Under the pieces are notes generated by a model, which saw only the letters and a program-made list of their open reading frames with translations, had not been told where the DNA came from and ran no database searches. The position numbers and the translations under genes are program-made. Of a stretch of DNA of 64,000 nt, positions 12,123 through 21,614 are shown one piece after another. Position 1 is the first letter of the stretch; the number at the start of each line of letters is the position of its first letter. This DNA comes from Buddleja alternifolia (taxonomy: Eukaryota > Streptophyta > Magnoliopsida > Lamiales > Scrophulariaceae), in contig CM033408.1 in assembly GCA_019426215.1 (NCBI GenBank), positions 24,097,953 through 24,161,952 on the forward strand. The letters run 5' to 3'.

Positions 12123-13717
12123 TGATATATGTTATTTTTACACTAGTTTTCCCCCGTTTATCGACTTAGTTTTGATTGTTTCCTTGATAATTTGATCACA
12201 TATGATGCTTTGATCCTTGTCTTCTCATATTTTATAGAATAACATAACATTTGGAGGAAAAGAACAAGGATTGAAGGTAAATCATGCATAAAGATACAAA
12301 CTGTCTGCGCAGTGATAGAGTTTATTGAATAGAGTTCTCTACCCATGTCCAAATTACAAACTTGATTTACCAATGGAAAGATAAGAGGCAAAGGTACATT
12401 TCTTATGTTGAAGACAAAGATCAGATATGTAGGGAAGGAGGTGAAAACGTCATCGGAAGAGACGTCTTACGATGGAGTTTTCTCATTCAGTGACTTGTGA
12501 GACAATTTTGTCATCTTTAACGTTTGATTTCGGCCTTAGTGTCTTCTGGAGAGTTGTAGATCTTTGTTTTAGGATTCTACAGCAACTTGAATCAGTGAAT
12601 TCCGACATCGGTAGAGAAAGTTATGCGAAGTTTACCAAAAACTGGCTGGAGCAGCAGGGGACGAACGCCGCGGCGTTCATCCACGAATGCCGCGGCGTTC
12701 ACATGCAGTAGCCAACGCCGCGGCGTTCAACAAGCGAACGCCGCGGCGTTCGAGGCAGCGGGTTGGTCTATAAATACCCCTTTTAGCCATTTTTTACCCT
12801 AACTCACCTTGGATATCAGCAACCACACGAAAATAGAGAGAGAGGAAGCTTAGAAGAGAAGATTGAAGGTCAAAACATGGAGAATTCAACAAGGAATCCA
12901 CATCTCTACAAGAATTAGGAAGTTTTTACATATTTGTTTCTTGAATTTGTTCAAATCTCCTATGACTTGTATGATTTATATTTGCACTTTTGACATGAAT
13001 ATGAGCTAAACTTGTTTGATTGAGGCCATGGATAGGCCGTTTATGTTATTTTGATTGTTGATTTGTTGGTGTTTATTGGATTAATTTTGGTTTTAGCTAT
13101 GTATTCAATATTTGATCTCAATGCTACATTTGCTTGATCACCAAGTGTTTGATAAAATGCCTAGGTTAGAGATCGAGAGATAATAACCTAGGGAAGATAT
13201 AAACATTGAATACCCTATAGTTAAACCGACTAGAGATAGACTCGGTTTCTTTAGGTGGCTTTCCATTCACGTGGGGAATTCCTAGACCTTAAATGCATCC
13301 TCGTTAATCGGGTTTTCATATAGAGATATATAGGAAATCGTTACCAAGGGTAGGGTTGCTATGCCAAGAGATTGGGTAGTACGTACGTTAGGGAATTTCG
13401 CCTTAGCTAAATCAATCTAATAATCCAATAGAACCTAAATCACAATCTAAATGCATAATCGGTTGAACCATGTGCCTTGATCGCTTCTCTCTATTGTTTC
13501 CTCCCTTTATTTGGTGTGACGTTGCCTTAGTTTATTTTCTAGTATTTATTAATTAGTTAATCAACCTTTCTATCGACCGATTTAACTTAGAATTGAGTAA
13601 TATAGTAGTCTTGGGTCTTAGATTATAGTTGTCCCTGCGGATACGATAACCCCGGACTTAGAAATCCACTTTACTACTTACGCGACCTAGTTCTCTTGCT
13701 AGGATTTTGTCGTGTCA
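12123..13717 (+). repeat. 5' LTR of a non-autonomous Gypsy-type (Athila/LARD-like) element
   Basis: Begins TGATATATG immediately after cttat, and ends gtcgtgtCA seven bases before a primer-binding site. A TATAAATA at 12769-12776 marks a promoter, and four palindromes lie just upstream of it. The right duplication copy continues cttat-atttaataa without interruption, so it represents the empty target and supports the left LTR boundary. No matching 3' LTR was found. Confidence 0.75.
12663..12751. promoter_or_regulatory. Four GAACGCCGCGGCGTTC-type palindromes upstream of LTR TATA box
   Basis: 16-bp palindromes at 12663-12678, 12685-12700 (one mismatch), 12713-12728 (one mismatch) and 12736-12751, all ending about 20 bp or more before the TATA box at 12769. 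Placement in U3 suggests protein-binding sites or a methylation/cruciform-prone segment. No known factor is assigned. Confidence 0.7.
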
Positions 13718-13723
13718 AGTTTT

Positions 13724-13741
13724 TGGCGCCGTTGCCGGGGA
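13724..13741 (+). promoter_or_regulatory. Primer-binding site (tRNA-Asp type)
   Basis: TGGCGCCGTTGCCGGGGA, the primer-binding sequence common in plant Athila-like and LARD elements and attributed to tRNA-Asp. It lies a few bases after the LTR end. Confidence 0.85.
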
Positions 13742-13851
13742 CAACTATGGTATCTAATATTGAGATTCTCTTATTCTTTCTGAGCTTAGATCAATTTTTT
13801 TTTCTACTAATTGTTTTGTCTTTCTTTGTGCGAGATTGATCTCATTAGTGC

Positions 13852-14772
13852 ATGACACGTACTAGTGGGATTGGACTAGCGGAGTTGGACCCTGAGATTG
13901 AATGCACATTTACTCGAGGGGTAAGACTACAAAGGGAGACTCAACCACATCAAGCCACGATGGAGACTCCTTATACACACATAGATCCCGCTGTCCTAGC
14001 AGAAGCGGTGCGTCGGGAAATTGCAAAGCTTGGCATACCTCTAAAGCAACCGGAGGTATCTCCAAAAATCCTTATGAGGGATTACATGATGCCAAACATT
14101 CAAGGAGCAGCTGGGCCAATTGTTTTACCACCTATGGAATCCTATGAGCACACTTACCATCCCGGTTGGCTAAATCATTCAAGATCAACATGGAGTTACA
14201 ACAATGATAGAATGATGTTTTCACCAGGATTGGCGCATGATTGGGATCCATCATTCGCCTCATCAACCCCAATGAAAATGGAAACCTATGAGCATACTTA
14301 CCATCCTGGTTGGATAAATCCTGCAAGCTCAACATGGAGTTACAACAATGCCTCAGGATTTGACCATGTCTATAGCCTTCCCTCCCAACAATATGATAGT
14401 TCCTATCAACAAGAGACAACGATGACATCTACTCTTGAGGACCAGTTGAATGTAGATTGTGCAAGCTCACAAGCTAGCATAAACGAGATGGAAGCTATCA
14501 TAAAGGAGATGGAAGCTCGTAGAAAGGAGTCAGAAGCTCATAGTAGGGAAGTGGTCATACTAGTCGATCAACCAATCAACTTATGGAAGGAGAGAGAGTC
14601 ATGCACCCTAGAGAATCGCACAAAAGAAAATGAGGCTTCCCTCAATACAGAAGTTGAACAAGCGGTTGATTTAGGACTACAATGTCTCCCCCCTATCACT
14701 AAAGATTGTCCACCCTCTGTCCTCTCCACATGTAAAGAGGTAATTGATTCCAGTGAAGGTGAGTTTTTTTAA
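13852..14772 (+). CDS. Gag-like ORF of a non-autonomous Gypsy-type element
   Basis: An open frame of 306 codons starting 111 bp after the primer-binding site. Its N-terminus has the ELDPEIE-type signature seen in plant Athila-like gag proteins, followed by a low-complexity middle. Residues about 98-120 (SYEHTYHPGWLNHSRSTWSY) are repeated at about 147-168 with small changes, so there is an internal duplication. Residues about 205-240 are Glu/Lys-rich and probably coiled coil. It has no capsid zinc knuckle, protease or polymerase. The ORF ends in TTTTTTTAA. It probably makes a gag-like structural protein of a LARD element whose mobility depends on a partner. The element assignment rests mainly on the primer-binding site and context. 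Confidence 0.6.
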   Translation: MTRTSGIGLAELDPEIECTFTRGVRLQRETQPHQATMETPYTHIDPAVLAEAVRREIAKLGIPLKQPEVSPKILMRDYMMPNIQGAAGPIVLPPMESYEHTYHPGWLNHSRSTWSYNNDRMMFSPGLAHDWDPSFASSTPMKMETYEHTYHPGWINPASSTWSYNNASGFDHVYSLPSQQYDSSYQQETTMTSTLEDQLNVDCASSQASINEMEAIIKEMEARRKESEAHSREVVILVDQPINLWKERESCTLENRTKENEASLNTEVEQAVDLGLQCLPPITKDCPPSVLSTCKEVIDSSEGEFF

Positions 14773-14786
14773 CTATAGGAGTTAAT

Positions 14787-15170
14787 ATGGTTATTTGTGA
14801 TAGCTATGAGGTTTGTAAGCATCCAATTGATTCGAATTTGTCTTTACGCATTGATGCTTTTGATCCTTTTAGTGTTGAGCTTTCTCAGGTTAAGAGAACC
14901 AATAGTCTCCTCGAGTCCTACATCATGAACTCCAAGTTTTCCACTTCGATGGGTGAAGAAAAACGGTCATCTATTTGTAAATTGGAGAATAGTCCAAATC
15001 ATCACTCAACACAATGGGAAGAAAGAGTGATGGAAGTGGTGATGGACTATGAGAAAATATTTGAATGGATGATTGCTTGGTCACTACTCATCATATTTTC
15101 TAGTAACACCGGGCCTTATTTCATCCTTACTTGGAGAATGAACAAAGCATTCATTCAGAAACCCCCTTAA
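14787..15170 (+). CDS. Second ORF of the LARD-like element, unknown function
   Basis: A 127-codon open frame 14 bp after the gag-like ORF and in a different frame. It resembles no domain I recognise. A hydrophobic stretch (about residues 97-112, WSLLIIFSSNTGPYF) near the C-terminus could be a membrane segment. It could be a remnant of a longer gag-pol frame or an accessory ORF. It is followed by the cttcttgggaggcaaccc block and a purine tract that commonly close the internal region of such elements. Confidence 0.4.
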   Translation: MVICDSYEVCKHPIDSNLSLRIDAFDPFSVELSQVKRTNSLLESYIMNSKFSTSMGEEKRSSICKLENSPNHHSTQWEERVMEVVMDYEKIFEWMIAWSLLIIFSSNTGPYFILTWRMNKAFIQKPP

Positions 15171-15587
15171 AATAACTCGGTAAAGTCAAGCTAATGACTT
15201 TAAAGCAAGCGCTTCTTGGGAGGCAACCCAAGCTTTTTATCGCTTTCTTGTTTTTACTTTTTGTATTTATCTTGCTTTCTTTCCCGTCTTATTGTTGATG
15301 TGATTTTCTAGATATTTCTTTTCTTCAGGTTTTGATCCCAGGGTACTAGCCCACCACCGTGCTCACTCCGTTTCTCTCCATTTCAGGGTTGTATCGTTTA
15401 TCCCTCTTACATTGCATTTATTTCAGGACCATTGAGGACAATGTTTAATTTAAGTTTGGGGGTACAACCTTGTTGATATAGAATTCATGAATTGGTGCAC
15501 CCTTGCATAAGAGCATAATGCGTTTGAATATCTCCACTCTCTCGAAGTCAAAGTTTCTTATCTGTGGTCAACATGTCATATGTTGTG
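15171..15587 (+). other. 3' non-coding part of LARD-like element, truncated
   Basis: Contains cttcttgggaggcaaccc (about 15211-15228) and a polypurine-like aagtttgggggt near 15453-15465, features of plant Gypsy-type elements close to the 3' LTR. The element stops abruptly at 15587, where the right duplication copy starts. No 3' LTR follows. Confidence 0.6.
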
Positions 15588-17636
15588 ATAAAATATGTAT
15601 CGAATAAATTATAATTTCCAATAAGAGGGGGCATTGATGATGATTGGCAGGTTCTAACAATTAGTAATAAGTTAAGGAGGTGGCAATGTTAGAGATTGTA
15701 GTGAACAGACGAATAACAAATACCAGTAAAAGCTTTTACTTGGAGATCGATCGATGTGGATATAGTTAATGTGAATTTTGATTTCAATATTTGGACATCG
15801 ATGTAGATATAATGTTTAGAAACTCTCCTCACAAATATCATGATGCATTGTTATGAAAAATAGTGAAAATTCATACTTGTTAAATACATCTATATGAAAT
15901 AAGGAATAATTAAAAAAAAAAAATTTCCTTACAACAAAAGAAACAATCTAATTAATTTAATAAAAGTATTTCCAAAGAAAAAGTTTAAATATATATAAAC
16001 TCAGTAACCAATAATTTTATTGTATAAGACCTAAAAAACTCAAATTTATTAGGTGCTAGATATTAGAATAACACATTTTCAAGACTGCAAAATGCAAATG
16101 CAAAAAACTAATATTATGGTTAAATATTAGTATAAATCAAATGAAAGTAACTTAGAGTTTGTTCATGGTTTGATCAAGAATTTATTATAATAGTGATGTA
16201 AGAAAATAAATAAAAGATAATAATGTGACATACATTATAAATGAAAGATATAATCTCAAGAAAATGTGAACATTCTCCACAGCAATCCACATGTAAAATA
16301 TATTTTGCACGGATAAAGTTTATCATGCAATGAATATTTGACCTCACAAAATTTGGTGGTACAGGAACAATAAATGTAAATGGACTGATTGTGGATGAAC
16401 TGAGATTGTCTTACAATAGTTTTATGCCATTCTCTTAATAATATCATTTGTTATGTTAGAATAATTAGTTTTTTTTTAAATATTTTTTTTCACAACCGGA
16501 TTATTGGTTTTTCCTTTTTTTTCCAATATTTTGAAATAAGCACCATGATAGCATAAATTAATATTAAGCTTGTTTAGGGTTTATGGTTTGAGTCAATAAC
16601 AAGTACTCTGCTACCTTCACTACAAGAAAACAGGGTATCAGAGACGGATTTTAGAGACCGAAATAAATCAGTCGCTAATTAGCGATGGATTTAGTGACTG
16701 AATTGAGTTCCGTCTCTAATTAGCGACGGACATAAAGAACTGTCTCTCTATTACAAACAGCGACCAATTTAGTGATGGATTTAGTGACGGAAATAGAGAC
16801 TACCTGGTAATCGTCGCTAAATACGTCGCTAAATGATTATTCTAGCTCACTTAGGTTAGAGACCGAAATTTTCCGTCGCTAAATTACAAATTTGCGACTG
16901 AATTAGAGACGGCCATTCAAATGGATTCTCAAAATCACATTAGCGACGAAAAGAGAGATGGAGTTTTTCGTCGTTAATTTGAGAATTATATTATAAAATA
17001 AAATCAATTTCCCATTGACGTTAGTGACTGTTTAGCGACCGAAAGTCAATTTAACGACAGAAAGAGAGACGGAATTTTTCGTCGCTAATTTGAGAATTAT
17101 ATGATAAAATAAAATCAATTTCCCATTGACGTTAGCGACTGTTTAGCGACCGAAAGTCAAATTAGCGACAGATATAGAGACTGAATTTTCCGTCGCAAAT
17201 TGCAAATTATATTATAAAATAAAATCAATTTTCCATGGCCTTTAGCGACTGTTTACAGACCGAAAGTGGTCTCTCTTGATCATTAAACTTAGCAAGAAAA
17301 ATAGTAGAAGTAAAGCTCTGATTTTTGATTGAAAATGAACATTTTTAAAGTTTATAAGAATTCAGTCTTTCTGTGCGAATTTGCTAAAGAAGAAATAAAC
17401 TTAAAAAGTGCATTGATGTGGAAGAGAAGAAATAGATAAGGCTGAAATACAAATCAAGCTATTCGATTTGTAATTAATATAAATGGTGGGTGTTAAAGTG
17501 AACTAGTTTTCTTCCCAAGCTTTTTCTTGCAATTAATGTCAAGATCTTCCCAAGCTTTTCCCAAGCTAGAGTCGTGTGTTTTTTTAACTTTAAAAAGATA
17601 TATCTATCATTAAATAATGTCTAATAATGTGCTTAT
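15588..17636. repeat. Direct duplication, right copy (A')
   Basis: Near-identical to 10072-12122 (see left copy). It reads on past the LTR insertion point into the rest of the CACTA element, so it carries the uninterrupted version of the locus. Confidence 0.97.
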
Positions 17637-17661
17637 ATTTAATAATAATTCTTTGCACCGT

Positions 17662-17990
17662 AAAGTTGTTTCCTTATCTCGATGAAAGATCTTGGGCAGA
17701 TCTTGAAATTCCATATCCTTGATAAAGGTTAATTAAAGTTAGTATAACTAAAGTTAGTGAGGATCAAAAGACAAGTGACTATGCTCGCTTTAATGTCAAG
17801 CAGACATTTTTCACTCAGCCGCCGTGTCCTTTAATTTCAAGAGTCATGTGAATGTGCTCGCTTTAATGTCAAGAGACATTTTTTACTCAGCCGCCGTGTC
17901 CTTTAAAGTTGTTTCCTTACCTCGATGAAAGATCTTGGGCAGATCTTGAAATTTCATATCCTCGATAAAGGTTAATTAAAGTTGTCAATT
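17662..17990. repeat. Interleaved direct repeats
   Basis: A block from gttgtttccttatctcgatg to ggttaattaaagtt (about 17665-17740) recurs at about 17908-17983. Between them a gctcgctttaatgtcaag block ending ccgccgtgtcctttaa occurs twice (about 17780 and 17854). Non-coding. Confidence 0.85.
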
Positions 17991-18184
17991 GGGTCCATCG
18001 TTTCATTGCATTGTTTTTCTCTTTTATCACTATTTTTTTTCCTAATAAGCTAAATATACCCTTACCAATAATCTAAGAGTAAAACTAAAGGTTAATTAAA
18101 GTTAGTATAATTAAGGCTAATTAAAGTTAGTGATGATCAAAATCGAACAATATCTTCCTCCACCAAACCCTACAAAGAATTTTT

Positions 18185-18392
18185 AGAGTATAAACAGGGG
18201 ATATTTGTGAAGATCATCTTGCACGAAAAAAGGGAGATACAAACAGGGGAGACAGGGGATCATCTTGCACGAGTAGAAATAGAGTATAAACAGGGGAAGC
18301 AGGGGATCATCTTGCACGAGTAGAAACAGAGTATAAACAGGGGAGGCAGGGGATCATCTTGCACGAGTAGAAACAAAGTATAAACAGGGGAT
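18185..18392. repeat. 47-bp minisatellite upstream of the F-box gene
   Basis: Units containing agtataaacagggg and ggggatcatcttgcac: full 47-bp units at 18271-18317 and 18318-18364, a partial unit to 18392, and degenerate units from about 18185. The array ends 17 bp before the F-box ATG. It may lie in the 5' leader or promoter. Confidence 0.88.
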
Positions 18393-18408
18393 AGTCATAT
18401 AAACAATC

Positions 18409-20009
18409 ATGGAACGAGGTATAATTTCTAATAATGGACTTAGTTTCCTTTGTGAGGATATAATTTTTCATGTTATGGGAATGTTATCAAGGGATGCATG
18501 CATTGTGGAGGCAGCCCGATTGGGTCTTTTATCAAAATATTTTCAACATTGTTGGTATTCCACCCCTACTCTTTTATTCGATATTAACCGTTTCGAACAA
18601 AGGGGTTATCATGGTTTAGATTTTATTTATTTTGTTAATCGTACTATACTTGAACATAATGAAAGTGTGGTTGAAACCTTGAGCTTTGAGTTACCAATGG
18701 GGGCCTAGACATTGCATTGGATAAGGCAAGACTGGGTGGCGTTTGGCATAGATCATTCTGTGTGTTTACTGAAATTAGTCGGCCGGTTGTCCACTTCACT
18801 CCCTAACGGCCTGTTTTTGTCACAAACTCTTGTTCAGTTAAAATTATATCTACCGAACTACATTGTTAAGTGGGAAGATAGATATAATTTACACAATCTA
18901 AAAAGACTCATATTGAAGCACATTGTGCTGTATGATAACACATTTTCTTCCCGCCTTGGAAAACGGTGTCCCAAGTTGAATGATTTGCAGTTATTCAACT
19001 GTGATTTTAGAGGACTAACAGAATTTGAGGCATATTTGCCTTCTGTAAAAATATTCAAGATGGCATTCAATCGGGCCCAAGGAAATGTGAATATAAAAGT
19101 ACACTTCCCCAATGTAGATGTCCTTGTTATTTTATTGAAACAAGACGAACAAGGTCCGGGGCATTTACAAGTATTGGGGCAGTTACCTCGTTCTTTACGG
19201 TGGATAGTACACCGTCATCGACAATACATCGAATCAACTTGCTCGACATACCGACTACTTCGAGAGGTTGTAAAAATGACGAAAGAATTGCTGTCCAGCG
19301 AACGAGCACGTGTCCCGCTTGATTTTGTTAGGGTATATCTATCTATCATTGTTTGAATAAATGCAAATGCTTTTAAGTTGTTTTGATTTTTTTTTTTTAA
19401 TTGTTTGTTTAGAGGTTGGTGCATGTGGAGTCTTTACATCACATTATGGCAAGGTACTTTTTTGTTAATATGCACTGCCTAGAGATCAGGTGTTCGAAGC
19501 TGCTTGACAATCTTGCTGTCACATTGGTGCTCATCAGTAGATGTACAGGCTTGAATGAGCTTAAAGTCGATTTGGTGGTAATATTTTAAGTTTTATGGTT
19601 TGTCGCTTATTAGTTATTACATGGTTTATTAAACACGTTCTTTGTTTGGGTTTCTAAAATAAAATTGTAATTGACTTAACATATGTAGGGTGCACCATGG
19701 GAAAACACGGGTATTAGTGTATCCAACTACGTAAAGGACTGGAAGTTGCAAGTAATGGGATTGGAGGCATTGAATGAGGTCACGATCTTCAACTTCTCGG
19801 GTTCTGATTGCGAGCTAAGCTACATTCTGTATGTGTTGTCGCAAGCAACTGAGTTGGGTACACTAAATATCTACTGTGTTAATCAATTTTTTGATGATCC
19901 AATTGGTGTGTATAAGAGGGCATCAATTAGAGCGTATGAAGCTACCGCGTCAAACAATGTGCAAATTCATTTCATAAAAGGGGCTTACCCTAGAATAAGA
20001 GGAGAATAA
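18409..20009 (+). pseudogene. F-box/FBD (LRR-like) gene, three exons, premature stop
   Basis: Plant F-box/FBD-type protein. Such proteins are substrate receptors of SCF ubiquitin ligases. Exons: 18409-19332, 19413-19577 and 19689-20009, with GT-AG introns of 80 and 111 bp that keep the frame. Total length is 469 codons, a normal size for the family. Residues about 10-55 form the F-box (CEDIIFHVMGMLS, then SKYFQHCW). The middle has degenerate leucine-rich repeats, and the last two exons give an FBD-like end (LVHVESLHHIM, LQVMGLEALNEV). One defect is visible: TAG at codon 100 (18706-18708), with the same frame open on both sides. Introns are intact, so it is not a retrocopy. It lies between the TIRs of a CACTA element, which suggests a captured host gene. 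Activity is doubtful unless the stop is polymorphic or read through. Confidence 0.87.
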
Positions 20010-21250
20010 AAATTGTACAAGAATTTTACAGTGGTTCGAAGCATCAATTTGATCCAACAATGTACTTAATTTGACTATGAATGTACGAGTTCAAGCAATT
20101 TGCACAAGGGCACTTAATTTCACATTCTTTGCCAAGATGTTGCATAACGAAATTCATAAACGAATCAACTCTGCGTACATACTCAGGAGAAAATTTTCTT
20201 GCATTCATCCAACTTTTATCCATTTTCTTATATCCTACTGTAGAATATATAAAAATATATCAAGAAGATAATTTGATAATTTTGATGGTACACAACAAAA
20301 TATTTTTGGAACTTTAGATGTATTAAAAGATACTTAACATTGTTAATTGGATTAATATTTGAATTTTGTGATTTGGATGATATATATAGCAAAGCAAATT
20401 AGTTTATAGACGAAAATGTAAATTAATTTAAATTTCATCTTCAATCGAAGATGGAATATAAATTTTCTATTGTCTTAATTTTGAATAGAAATTGAAGACG
20501 AGAGGTAATTCAAGTTAAAAAATATAATTCATATTTATTTTAATTAGATTGAATTAACAATGACTAATATTTAAAACAAAACTAAAATGCTACTTCAAAT
20601 AACCGAACCAGAAACCACCCACTTAAACACTAAGCTCCTTACCACCACACTAAGGCACCTGTTATTACTTTCAAAAGCCCAAAATATTTTTATATCTTTT
20701 ATCCAAGAGTCAAGACAAAAAAGGGATATATTATTTGGGACCTTAGAAAATTTCACAAAAAAATCTGCAACCTGCTGCTCACCAGATCCGCCGCCTCTGC
20801 TGCTCAAAGCTCACCAGATCCGCCTCTACTGCTCAAGCTCCGTCCAACCGTACGTCGTCAGTTCATCATCATCATCTCATCATCCACCCAGCAAAGGCCA
20901 ACCCTTCTCTTCTCTATCAATGCGTCGTCATCATCATCATCATCATCTCATTCAAGCAGAAAAAGAGATCAGATTTGCAAACCCCATTTTCACTCTTGAC
21001 ATGTATTCATAAAACTTCAAAAATCTAATTTTTCGTCTAGAAAATGTGTTTCTGTTGTTACCCAATTTACACCCTATAGATTACGTCTTTTGCTCCAGAT
21101 CTCAACATAAGAATTGTAGCCCTTTCCGTTAGCTTTAATTCTCCTAAAGAATCAACTCAATCCGTTTTCTAATGAAGCAGTTATGTCCAAAATAATAAAG
21201 CCTGGACAGTCAAGTGCGAAAATCTCCGAAAATATGTGACTTTGCTGATT
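20010..21250. other. Non-coding, leader-like segment 20590-21000
   Basis: AT-rich to about 20580. It then becomes Pro/Ser/His-rich in one frame (ccgcctctgctgctc and catcatcat tracts), resembling a plant 5' leader or first exon. It could be the leader of the CACTA transposase gene whose later exon is at 26808, now split by the Gypsy insertion. No domain is visible. Confidence 0.35.
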
Positions 21251-21255
21251 CTCTT

Positions 21256-21591
21256 TGATACGACTGTGTCCACGTCACTGCCACGTCGTCATAGTTCAAG
21301 GGTCAAACACATTCCAGGGAAGTTATCAGATTTGTGCTTTGAGTAAGGGAAGACTTAGTCTAAATAGTTTGGGCACTAAGCCACATTCCATGTAATTAGG
21401 AGTAGTAGTTGGTATGTTTCTGTTTTCACGTTGTTGGCAGATTTGCATATTAGGAGAATTAGTTTTGTAAATTGTTTTTTTTATGAATTAATTGAATCAA
21501 GTTCTTCCTTCTTCTTCTTCTTCTTCTTCTTTCTTCTCTGTGTCAAATTCTTTACGGAGACCACCCATCTCGAATTGGGACAATCGTTACA
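21256..21591 (+). repeat. 5' LTR of Gypsy element
   Basis: 336 bp, TG...CA, with a CTT microsatellite near its end. The internal region follows with ttggtgctttcattgag, which occupies the primer-binding position. Confidence 0.93.
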
Positions 21592-21614
21592 TTGGTGCTT
21601 TCATTGAGTTCCTC

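Noticed and set aside
10072..17636. The two 2-kb copies as the LTRs of one large retrotransposon
   Set aside because: They do not start TG or end CA, each contains the end of a CACTA element plus its flank, and the sequence between them has its own LTR, primer site and gag-like ORF starting at 12123.
18185..18392. CRISPR-like array
   Set aside because: Units are contiguous 47-bp tandem repeats without unique spacers, in plant DNA: a minisatellite.
20587..21012. 141-codon ORF as a real protein
   Set aside because: Low-complexity Ser/His/Pro composition with no domain, more like an untranslated leader.
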